From Ensifer sp. LC11 (lineage in GTDB: Bacteria > Pseudomonadota > Alphaproteobacteria > Rhizobiales > Rhizobiaceae): a DNA stretch of 64,000 nt. Of this stretch, positions 54,522 through 62,290 are shown in pieces. The notes under the pieces are model-generated. The model worked only from the letters and a program-made list of their open reading frames with translations, did not search any database and was not told where the DNA came from. Each line of letters begins with the position of its first letter. The first letter of the stretch is position 1. The position numbers and the translations under genes are program-made. The stretch lies in NCBI RefSeq assembly GCF_001695835.1, contig NZ_MBSO01000006.1:1-64000 (forward strand), given 5' to 3'.

Positions 54522-54880
54522 GAAATGCAATCCTGTTGCGGCAGGTGTTCCTGCCGCCCGAAGAAAGAGAGAGGACGAGCAGTTCGTCCCAAGTCACACC
54601 GGCATCAGCCCACCGGCACACGGCGTTGGAAACTGCCATCTTGTTACCTCTCTTCTTGCGCGCCTAAGATTGGGCGCGATTGCGGTTTTTGAGTAAGCAA
54701 CCGGACCGTGCGGCGCAAGCGCTTAACGGTAGCTTCAGCGGTGCGATCACGTCGTCTACCAGCGGTGGACGGCCCTTCAACCTATTCCCCGTTGGCGAAT
54801 GCGGAGGCAGGCGCTAGAAAAGTTCTTGCGCAAGATTGAGATAGCCTCAGGCTGGAAACGGCAAAACATCGGAGACCGCT
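54522..54880. other. Divergent intergenic region, GNAT/SDR
   Basis: About 360 bases holding both promoters. A GC-rich dyad followed by a T-run lies near 54660-54690. No gene is recognised. Confidence 0.4.
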
Positions 54881-55630
54881 ATGTTCGACCTCAGGGGGAA
54901 AACGGCACTGGTGACTGGCGGCGGGCGCGGACTCGGCCTCGAAATGGCCAAGGCGCTTGCCAGGGCCGGCGCCACCGTTGCGATCAACGGCCGCAGCCGA
55001 GAAGCGCTCGAGACGGTGCGTCACCGGGTCGCGAGGGACGGCATCGAAATCGATATCGTCCCCGGCGACGTTGCAACCGACGCGGAATCGATTGTTGCTG
55101 CCGCTGTCGAGAAGACCGGCGCGCTCGATATTCTACTTCACGCCGTGGGCGAACGCGATCGTCGTGGTACGGATGCCATGGACCCCGCATCCTTTTCCGC
55201 CGTCCTCAACACCGATCTGACGGCGGCATACGCGATGGCGCGCGCCGCGCTCCCATATCTTCGCCGATCGTCCTCCGGGCGACTGATCTTCGTTACCTCC
55301 ATCGCCGCAGCCACCGCGCGCGCGGGCGATCCCGCCTACACGGCGGCCAAGGGAGGCCTTGACGCCCTCACCCGCTCGCTCGCGGTTGAGCTCGGGTCCG
55401 ACAAACTGACCGTGAACGCAATCGCGCCAGGGTGGTTTGCGACCGAGACCAATGCAGCCCTTGTAACCGACCCGGCGCTCAAGGCTTTCGTGGATGTGCG
55501 GATCCCCCTGAAGCGTTGGGGGCGGCCGGAAGAGATCGCTCCGGCGGCCGTCTTCCTGGCTTCTCCTGCCGCAAGCTTCGTGAACGGCACGACCTTGACC
55601 GTCGACGGCGGCATGACCGCACAGATGTAG
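54881..55630 (+). CDS. Short-chain dehydrogenase/reductase (FabG-like)
   Basis: A 249-aa classical SDR. It has the cofactor motif [12 protein letters not shown] (about 12-23), the structural AVGERDR in place of the usual NNAG, the active-site serine in VTSIAAAT, and the catalytic pair in [23 protein letters not shown] and [12 protein letters not shown] complete the family. The ATG has GGAG seven bases upstream. Substrate not deducible; FabG itself is unlikely because the gene stands alone. Confidence 0.88.
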   Translation: MFDLRGKTALVTGGGRGLGLEMAKALARAGATVAINGRSREALETVRHRVARDGIEIDIVPGDVATDAESIVAAAVEKTGALDILLHAVGERDRRGTDAMDPASFSAVLNTDLTAAYAMARAALPYLRRSSSGRLIFVTSIAAATARAGDPAYTAAKGGLDALTRSLAVELGSDKLTVNAIAPGWFATETNAALVTDPALKAFVDVRIPLKRWGRPEEIAPAAVFLASPAASFVNGTTLTVDGGMTAQM

Positions 55631-55648
55631 GTCTTAGGTCGGAGCAAG

Positions 55649-56512
55649 TCAGCTCCGGTCGGCACGGCCGGGCAAACCGTCGGCGAGAAGCGATGCAAGG
55701 CTCGACGCCGCCTTGTCCGCCTTTGGCTTAAGACGCAGGCTGAACTCCGCGGACGGCAGCGCCGGCAGCAAGAGCGTCTGGGGCGCGACTGATACTCCGT
55801 CACCTAGGAACCGTAGGGTCCGCGCCGTGACGGCAATGCCGCTTCGAACGGCGGCGCGCAGGCCGGAGAGGCTCGGGCTGGTTGCCGCAAGGCGATAGGG
55901 ACGGCCAGCCTCCTCAAGCGCCGCCGTTGCCGCGGAGCGAAAGCCACAGGGCGGATCGAGGACGGCAATCGGCAGTTCGTCGTCAGCAGCCGGTGGTTCG
56001 ACTGACGCCGCAAGCCAGACCATCGGCTCGCGCAGGATGGCCAGCTCGTCGGACGTCTCCGCCTCCCTCATCACGATCAGCACCTCGATCAGTCCCTGGT
56101 CGTAGGCGGCCGTCAGTTCGCGCGAGCGCCCCACTCTCAGATCCAGGCGTACACGCGGATGGGTGCGGCCGAAATGGCGCAAAAGATCCGGCAAGTTGCT
56201 GTCGGCAAAATCCTGGGTGCAGCCGAGCGACAGGCGGCCATCGGCCCTGGAGCCCTTGAGGCTCAGCCAGGCATCGCGGTGAACGTCAAGTATTCGCCGG
56301 GCGTGAACGACCAGCTCCTCTCCCGCCGCCGTGAGAATACGCCCCCGGCCGGATGGCGCCAGCAGCGGTTCACCGACAATTGCCTCCAGGCGCTGCATCT
56401 GAGCCGTAACAGCAGAAGGCGTCCGCCCGACGGTTGACGCCGCATGCGCAAGCGAGCCGCTTTCGGCAAAGGCGAGAAAGGTGCGCAGCAGGTCGGGGTC
56501 AAACGTTTCCAT
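55649..56512 (-). CDS. LysR-family transcriptional regulator
   Basis: A 287-aa regulator with an N-terminal winged helix (LLRTFLAFAESGSLAHAASTVGRTPSAVTAQMQRLE) and a two-lobed effector domain. It starts at ATG 56512; the longer frame from a TTG at 56542 overlaps a dyad in the promoter. It is divergent from a tautomerase gene and separated by 108 bases. LysR proteins commonly control the divergent neighbour, so the tautomerase is the likely target. Confidence 0.9.
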   Translation of the reverse strand: METFDPDLLRTFLAFAESGSLAHAASTVGRTPSAVTAQMQRLEAIVGEPLLAPSGRGRILTAAGEELVVHARRILDVHRDAWLSLKGSRADGRLSLGCTQDFADSNLPDLLRHFGRTHPRVRLDLRVGRSRELTAAYDQGLIEVLIVMREAETSDELAILREPMVWLAASVEPPAADDELPIAVLDPPCGFRSAATAALEEAGRPYRLAATSPSLSGLRAAVRSGIAVTARTLRFLGDGVSVAPQTLLLPALPSAEFSLRLKPKADKAASSLASLLADGLPGRADRS

Positions 56513-56523
56513 AGCTTCACTAT

Positions 56524-56554
56524 AATCGAACTGTATGTTCAAAACAATTCGATT
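56524..56554. promoter_or_regulatory. 31-base dyad in the LysR/tautomerase divergent promoter
   Basis: AATCGAACTG at 56524-56533 and CAATTCGATT at 56545-56554 are inverted copies matching at 9 of 10 positions, with an 11-base spacer. Position and size fit a LysR recognition site. Confidence 0.5.
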
Positions 56555-56620
56555 TTATCTAATGCACCGCGGTGGCAGATTGGGCTCACACAAACAGAGA
56601 AAGCTTGAAAGGAACATCAA

Positions 56621-57031
56621 ATGCCCATCATCAACATCATCGTCAGCGGCAAGGCCGACCCCACTCTCTCGTCGCGGATTGCTTCAGCGGTCAGCGAACT
56701 GACCGCTGCCCATCTGCGCAAGGATCCGACGATAACGGCAATCGTCGTCAACTACGCGGATCCAGAGCATTGGTTTGCGGGCGGGAAGTCGCTTGCCGAG
56801 CAGAACGCCAACAGCTTCTGGCTGGACATCAAGGTCGTCGACGGAACCAATACCAAGCAGGAAATGGCGGGCTACCTCGAAGCCATCTTCGGCCGTTTCG
56901 AACAATTGCTCGGCAGGTTGCACCACGAAAGCTACGTCCTCGTTCACGAGGTTTCGGCTGCGGCCTATGGCTATGGCGGCAAGACACAGGAGTTCCGCTA
57001 CATCAGTGGCAAGCTTCAGTCGGGCATTTAG
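56621..57031 (+). CDS. Tautomerase-family protein (4-oxalocrotonate tautomerase-like)
   Basis: A 136-aa protein beginning MPIINIIVSGK, so the processed N-terminus would be the catalytic Pro1 of the family. It is about twice the length of classic 4-OT monomers, suggesting a fused or extended member. The ATG has AAGGA seven bases upstream. Aromatic or haloacid degradation is possible, but no other pathway genes are nearby. Confidence 0.8.
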   Translation: MPIINIIVSGKADPTLSSRIASAVSELTAAHLRKDPTITAIVVNYADPEHWFAGGKSLAEQNANSFWLDIKVVDGTNTKQEMAGYLEAIFGRFEQLLGRLHHESYVLVHEVSAAAYGYGGKTQEFRYISGKLQSGI

Positions 57032-57279
57032 GCCGCGCACAGAGGCGAGCCGCAGCATCGTCAGTCAGACTATTTAGAGGCAGTGAGGGCGCAGCCGCGC
57101 CTTCTCAGAGGGAAGCACGCAAACCACCGCTAACGCTCGACCTCCTGCAAATCCCGCGCCCCCTGGCAGTGCCGCGGCGATTTGCAGGGCCGAGATGCGC
57201 AGGGGCATGTGGGGCTGTCCTTCAATGAAGCCACTTAGGTCGCTTCGCCGAGGCGTTTCGGACGGAATGGTCGCCGAAC

Positions 57280-58191
57280 TTACTGCAGCAGTCGCGCAAG
57301 CCCGGTGCGGAGATCCGTTCGGCATTGATAGTCGAGTTTCGCGTTCAACGCATGCACGCTCCCTTTTGAGCGCCTGACTTCGCCAAGCAGACCGTCGACG
57401 TGCCTGATACCGGAGCGGGCGTTGGTTTCCTCGATCATGATCCGTGCGAGATCGTTTATCGACGTTTCGACGCCGCTGCAGACGTTGATGATGCTGGCCC
57501 CGGTTTGCCAGCGGCCGATCGCCTGGACCAATGCCCCGACGACGTCATCGACGTAGACGAAATCGCGAGTCTGGTAACCGTCGCCATGGATCGTGATCTC
57601 TTCACCACGCTTCAGGCCTTCAGCGAATTTTGCGATGACGCCCGAGTACGCCGATGCGGGATCCTGCCCCGGTCCGTAGACGTTGAAAAAACGCAAGCCC
57701 ATGGTCGAGATGCCATAGACCTCATAGGCCGCGCGTGCATGCAGTTCGCACGAAAGCTTGTCGGCACCATAGGGCGAGAGAGGTGCGCAGTTGCCATGCT
57801 CTGAAAGTGGCAAATCCTGGCTCGCTCCATAAACCGCCGCCGAGGATGCATAGACAAGCGGCAGGGCGCTGCGCGAAAGCGTGAGTTCCTCAATGATCCG
57901 CAGGAAGCCAGTCTGGTTGATGGCATGCGACGATGTCAATTGCCGCTTGCATCTCTCCACCGAAGAGACCGCCGCCAGATGGATACAGGCGTCGGCATCG
58001 GCAAGCGCCTGACGAACGGACCCACTATCCAGGATTGAACCCTCAACAAAGGTAGCCGCATTTGGAACATTCTCCCGCTTCCCTGAACTCAAGTCATCGA
58101 GAACAGTGACGCCATATCCCAATTGCAGCAATTTTCGCACCAAGTGCGCGCCTATGAAGCCGGCTCCACCGGTAACCAATACCCGTTTCAA
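57280..58191 (-). CDS. NAD-dependent nucleotide-sugar epimerase (UDP-glucose 4-epimerase-like)
   Basis: A 303-aa extended SDR with [16 protein letters not shown] at the N-terminus, YASSAAVYGASQDLPLSE and the catalytic YGADKLSCE, then FFNVYGPGQDPASAYSGVIAKF. The start is a TTG at 58191 with GAGGGA six bases upstream; upstream codons to 58296 look non-coding. It lies with glycosyltransferases and a CapD-type dehydratase on the minus strand and likely supplies a sugar nucleotide. Confidence 0.83.
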   Translation of the reverse strand: MKRVLVTGGAGFIGAHLVRKLLQLGYGVTVLDDLSSGKRENVPNAATFVEGSILDSGSVRQALADADACIHLAAVSSVERCKRQLTSSHAINQTGFLRIIEELTLSRSALPLVYASSAAVYGASQDLPLSEHGNCAPLSPYGADKLSCELHARAAYEVYGISTMGLRFFNVYGPGQDPASAYSGVIAKFAEGLKRGEEITIHGDGYQTRDFVYVDDVVGALVQAIGRWQTGASIINVCSGVETSINDLARIMIEETNARSGIRHVDGLLGEVRRSKGSVHALNAKLDYQCRTDLRTGLARLLQ

Positions 58192-58473
58192 GACATTTCC
58201 CTCACGACGCCTCATCTCGACGAGGCATCTGGATCCATAGATGTGGTGGGCGCCGGAGCCGACGAGCCGTTCATGAACGAAACTGGCGCTGACCAATCAC
58301 GTCCGTGAGCGAACCTCTTTCCGTTTCGATTGCAATCCTCGCTGGCGGCTCTCGTGCCGTCAAGGTTCGCATGGCCCGGTTTACCGTTCCTCGCGCATCA
58401 CAGCGCTTGTGAACGGGTGGAGCCACCGTGCTCGCAGATGAAAAAATGGCGCGCGTGACACGCAGGGCGCCCT

Positions 58474-59328
58474 TCAAGGCTCCTGATGGCCAAGGATAAG
58501 ATCCTCAACCTCCGATCCGCCGCCAACACGCATCAGCGCGGCGAACGAACCGTCCGCGCCGACTTCGAAAATCGTACCGCGGTTTTCGCCCTTTTCGTTC
58601 GTCCGCGTGACGATCAGCAGGCTGCCGCGTCCCTTGAGATAGGAGCGGATGTTGGCCACGGCCGAACAGATCTGTTCGGCCGAAAAATAGCTCTTGTTGA
58701 GAATGTTCGCCGCTCTAACGAGATCGAAGCGTCCGGTGAAATCGGGCGACCGCCGCATGATGTCGTCTTCCACGAATTCGATGGAATCGTTGCGCGACAA
58801 CGAGCGGGTGATCATCTGCACCGGTTCGCTCTTGCCACTGCGGATCAGCGCGCGCAAGCGCGGCTGCAGCATGGCTTTCGCGAGTTGGCGCGGGATGAAG
58901 GCGAGCGATACATAGTCCAGTCGGCGTATCCATGGCCGGATCGCGAGACCGGCGACATCGTATTGCAGCGGCCAGCCCTCGGGATCGGCGAGAACGCGAA
59001 CGCCAGTCGCCACTTCGACAATATGGGCATCAATGAAAAGATCGGTTGCGGTCACTTTTGGCGTCGATCCGCATGTTTCCAGGTACCTGAGTAGCTCGAC
59101 CGTCGTGACCCCTGTGGAAACGCCGACGTCGAGCACGTCGCGCAACTGCGCCGCCCGCTCTGAAAGGACCGGCCTGAACGCGATTTCCAACTCACGAAAC
59201 CGGGACGGCTGCGTCAGCTTGAACGTGCCGTTTCGCATCTTCAGCTTTGCAAAGAACTCCGACTCCCGAGCGCGATCCGTCGAGCCGTCATTTCCCGAAT
59301 AAAATTGCCGGGCACTCATCACCATCAT
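58474..59328 (-). CDS. Methyltransferase-like protein (284 aa)
   Basis: It has a SAM-type first motif (VLDVGVSTGVTTVELL, about 64-79), an acidic strand (VTATDLFIDAHI) and a post-motif FDLVRAANILNKSYFSAEQIC followed by GRGSLLIVTRTNEKG, as in class I methyltransferases. The middle (about 120-175) is an insertion rich in Arg and Leu. The start has AGGT six bases upstream of ATG 59328. Probably a modifying enzyme of the neighbouring polysaccharide cluster; target unknown. Confidence 0.6.
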   Translation of the reverse strand: MMVMSARQFYSGNDGSTDRARESEFFAKLKMRNGTFKLTQPSRFRELEIAFRPVLSERAAQLRDVLDVGVSTGVTTVELLRYLETCGSTPKVTATDLFIDAHIVEVATGVRVLADPEGWPLQYDVAGLAIRPWIRRLDYVSLAFIPRQLAKAMLQPRLRALIRSGKSEPVQMITRSLSRNDSIEFVEDDIMRRSPDFTGRFDLVRAANILNKSYFSAEQICSAVANIRSYLKGRGSLLIVTRTNEKGENRGTIFEVGADGSFAALMRVGGGSEVEDLILGHQEP

Positions 59329-59695
59329 CTGATACCTGCGCAGTTATGCCCGCCGGCACCTCGAACCGAAGCATGTCTGTAGACGCCTCACGCAAATGCC
59401 ACCCTCCTTCCAGAAGGAAGGTTCGGCGCCTGCTACAACGGTTTTGAGATAGAACTGGCCGGCATCGGCTTCCAAAACTTGAAAACAACAACTGACAATT
59501 TCATTATATTCGAAAACAATAGCATAATGATATCAACTCCCTTGGAGATTCCAAGTTCATTTCGATCAATTTTGGCCAAGTGGTCCCATCCAACAAGACG
59601 TGTGCCGCTTCATGAACGTGTCGCGCGGCACAAAGCCCAGCTCCGAAATTCTGTTCCCAACCCGTGACGCCACCGAGAGGAAAGGCGCTCATTGC
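59329..59695. other. AT-rich gene-free stretch with promoter character
   Basis: About 370 bases, much more AT-rich than the flanks around 59480-59540. It contains TGTCAGTTGTTGTT on the minus strand (59484-59497), similar to a motif at 60874-60890 upstream of the next gene. Likely holds the promoter of the methyltransferase-like gene. Confidence 0.45.
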
Positions 59696-60814
59696 CTAGG
59701 ACGGCCGCGAGGAACTGCGGCATTGCCGGGCACCAGCGTCTGCACCAGCGGCAATCAACGCCCGCGGACCCAGTTTGATCAGATCATAGAGGTCCTCGTA
59801 GGCAGAAACGGTTCGCTCGATTGAGAAACATTGCGCACGGCTCCGGGCATAGGCCATCGCGTCGTGATATTTTTCCTCGCTGTCGGCAAGTTCGCGAATG
59901 CGGTCAGCCAAGCGGATATCGTTCTTCGCCGGAAATCGATAGTCGTCATTGTCGACAACGACCGCCAGTCCGCCAACATCACTGACCAGAATCGGCAAGC
60001 TGGCAGCCATTGCTTCGACCACGGCCACTCCGAACCCTTCCCAATGGGAGGATTGAACGTAAAGATCGAGGCGGCTCAGGAAGCCTGGAATATCCCGGAC
60101 CAGGCCCGAGAAATGGACCCGTTCGCGAACACCCAAAGTCCTGGCCAGCTCCTCGACGATGGGGCGGCGACTGCCGACGCCGGCGAAGACCGCATGGACA
60201 TTGTCAGGCAGCCGGGGCAACACCCGCACGATCGTTTCCTGATCCTTCTTGTCCGTGAAACTTCCGACCATCCCGATATAGAACCGACCGTCCTGTCCTC
60301 GCCCGCGATCGCGGGCCGACGCAAACCGCTCCAGGCAAACGCCGTTCTCGATGATGTGGATCTTCGCGGCCATTGGCTCGAGCCACGCGGACAGGTGCGC
60401 GCGCACCGGCTCGCTAATGGCTGCAATGCAATCATAGCGACCGTAGATCCACCGTTCGACACCGCGCAGCCAGCGCCTTGCCCTTCGGCGGTTCCACGTG
60501 TTGTGCTCGGTATAGATTTTTCGGAAAGGAAGGAGCGCGCAGAAGTAGAGCGACGGAAAAAGGTGGACGTGAACCAGATCCGCCGTCCGCATCGCGTGCC
60601 ATGCCCTGGTAATTGAACGCGGGCTCGACAGTTTCACAACAATGATCGTCACTGCCGAAAATGCCGCGTCGTCCAGCAGTTCGTTGTTGGCTCCCTTCCA
60701 AACGATCACGGTTGCGGAGAAGCGGGTCTGCCGCTGCGCCATTTCCACGACCAGGCGCTCGGCACCACCGTTTCCGTTGAGGTCGTTGATGATATGAACG
60801 ACGCTGCCCGCCAT
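59696..60814 (-). CDS. Family 4 glycosyltransferase
   Basis: A 372-aa GT-B enzyme. N-terminal VVHIINDLNGNGGAERLV is the classic acceptor-side opening; YTEHNTWNRRRAR and IAAISEPVRAHL follow. The donor-side signature is VGSFTDKKDQETIVRVL and SSHWEGFGVAVVEAMAASLPIL with the E-x7-E glutamates. It adds one sugar to a lipid-linked or growing glycan at the inner membrane. A 213-base gap separates it from the upstream glycosyltransferase, so it may have its own promoter. Confidence 0.9.
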   Translation of the reverse strand: MAGSVVHIINDLNGNGGAERLVVEMAQRQTRFSATVIVWKGANNELLDDAAFSAVTIIVVKLSSPRSITRAWHAMRTADLVHVHLFPSLYFCALLPFRKIYTEHNTWNRRRARRWLRGVERWIYGRYDCIAAISEPVRAHLSAWLEPMAAKIHIIENGVCLERFASARDRGRGQDGRFYIGMVGSFTDKKDQETIVRVLPRLPDNVHAVFAGVGSRRPIVEELARTLGVRERVHFSGLVRDIPGFLSRLDLYVQSSHWEGFGVAVVEAMAASLPILVSDVGGLAVVVDNDDYRFPAKNDIRLADRIRELADSEEKYHDAMAYARSRAQCFSIERTVSAYEDLYDLIKLGPRALIAAGADAGARQCRSSSRPS

Positions 60815-61027
60815 AGTAAGACAATCGCCCCAAATATTCTTCGAACGCGATTATGCATAGCAATGATCACTTCAACAACAATAACTGACATATAAGTTTA
60901 ATATTGCGGCTAGTCCGTTTCCAAACAAGATGTTCGCGCCGGCAACAGCATGGTGAGTGCCCACATGGCACTACTTCTGCGGTTGACGAGCCTTGGCGAC
61001 TGTTCGAAAAATGCGGGATCATGTCCC

Positions 61028-62266
61028 TCAGAGCAATGCCATACGATCAAGAAGAAGTTTGTTTACGGCATGCACGTCGAATTTCGACTGCGCCAGTTCA
61101 CGAGATCTGAGCCCCATCTCCGCCACGAGCGAGGGGGCTTTGAGGAAACGACACAACACCTCCGCCAGCTGCCTGGCGTTCCGCGGCTCGACGAGATAGC
61201 CGTTGACGCCGTCTCTAACCGTCTCGTCGCAACCCGGCAGATCGGTCGTAACGATCGCCCGTCCCGTCGACATCGCTTCCAAAATGCTGCGCGGGATACC
61301 CTCGCGATAGTAGGACGGCAAAACGAACACACTGCACTCGGCAAGATGGGGTCGCACGTCGGTGGTTTCCCCAAGATAGGTCAAGCTTCCGTCCTTGACC
61401 CAGCCCGCCATGGTGTCGGCGGAGATCGCAGCAGGGCTCGGATCGTATTGCCCCAGGAGGCGGAATTCCGCCTCCGGGTATTGTTGGCGCACCAGGCGTG
61501 CGGCCTCGGCATATTCGATGATGCCCTTATCCTTCAGTAGCCGGGCGATGAGGAGGAAGACCGGCCGGCCGACGGGGGGCTGCGAGAAGGCGTAGTGGTC
61601 GAGGTCCACGCCCGAGCCCGGCACGAGCGTCAGATCCCGAAGATCGGACATCAGCCCGCAGCTGGCAATATCCGCCGTATCCGCGCGGTTATAGGCAAAG
61701 ACCCCACCAGCCCCTTTTAGCGCCAACCGATAAAGCAGAATACTGATCTGCTTGACGCGGCGGCCGAGCCAACGCTTGCTCGCAGCGTCGGAATAGACGT
61801 GGCCGAGGCCGGTCACGAGAAAATAGCGCCTCTTGACGCCGGCAAGGCGCGCCGCGATGCCGCCGTAGACAATCGGCTTCATCGTGTAGGGGATCACGAC
61901 ATCGATCTTGCGCGTTCGGAGCAGCCGCCAGTAGGACCACAGCGTTGCCAAATCGGTAAGGGGGTTGAGCCCCGTCCGCGCCATCGACGTCTGAACGAAT
62001 TCAACGCCGATCCCGGCAAGCTGATTGACAACCTCCTCGTCCTGCTCGGGGCCAACAGCCACCACCGAATGGCCGGCTTCAACCAGGCGCCGCAAAAGCT
62101 CCAACCGAAAATTGGTGAGAGAGCGGCTGTAGCTGGACAGCACGGCGATACGCTGTTTCGGGGTGGCTCCTGCAACAGCCGCACTCTTGGCCGCAGCCCC
62201 CCATTGCTGCGCGGGCTGCTTGAGCGGAGGATAGTCGCTCGCATCGATCAACATGCACTGCTCCAT
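61028..62266 (-). CDS. Family 4 glycosyltransferase (PglA/WbpX-like)
   Basis: A 412-aa GT-B enzyme. After a 35-residue variable N-terminus come IAVLSSYSRSLTNFRLELLRRL, VIPYTMKPIVYGGIAARLAG and FLVTGLGHVY, typical of the group that adds the second sugar to an undecaprenyl-linked precursor. The donor-side motif is VFVLPSYYREGIPRSILEAMSTGRAIVTTDLPGC. It follows the CapD-type gene by 24 bases, a pairing seen in many O-antigen and glycan loci. Confidence 0.9.
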   Translation of the reverse strand: MEQCMLIDASDYPPLKQPAQQWGAAAKSAAVAGATPKQRIAVLSSYSRSLTNFRLELLRRLVEAGHSVVAVGPEQDEEVVNQLAGIGVEFVQTSMARTGLNPLTDLATLWSYWRLLRTRKIDVVIPYTMKPIVYGGIAARLAGVKRRYFLVTGLGHVYSDAASKRWLGRRVKQISILLYRLALKGAGGVFAYNRADTADIASCGLMSDLRDLTLVPGSGVDLDHYAFSQPPVGRPVFLLIARLLKDKGIIEYAEAARLVRQQYPEAEFRLLGQYDPSPAAISADTMAGWVKDGSLTYLGETTDVRPHLAECSVFVLPSYYREGIPRSILEAMSTGRAIVTTDLPGCDETVRDGVNGYLVEPRNARQLAEVLCRFLKAPSLVAEMGLRSRELAQSKFDVHAVNKLLLDRMALL

Positions 62267-62290
62267 ACAAGCGTTCGAGACAGGGAATGA

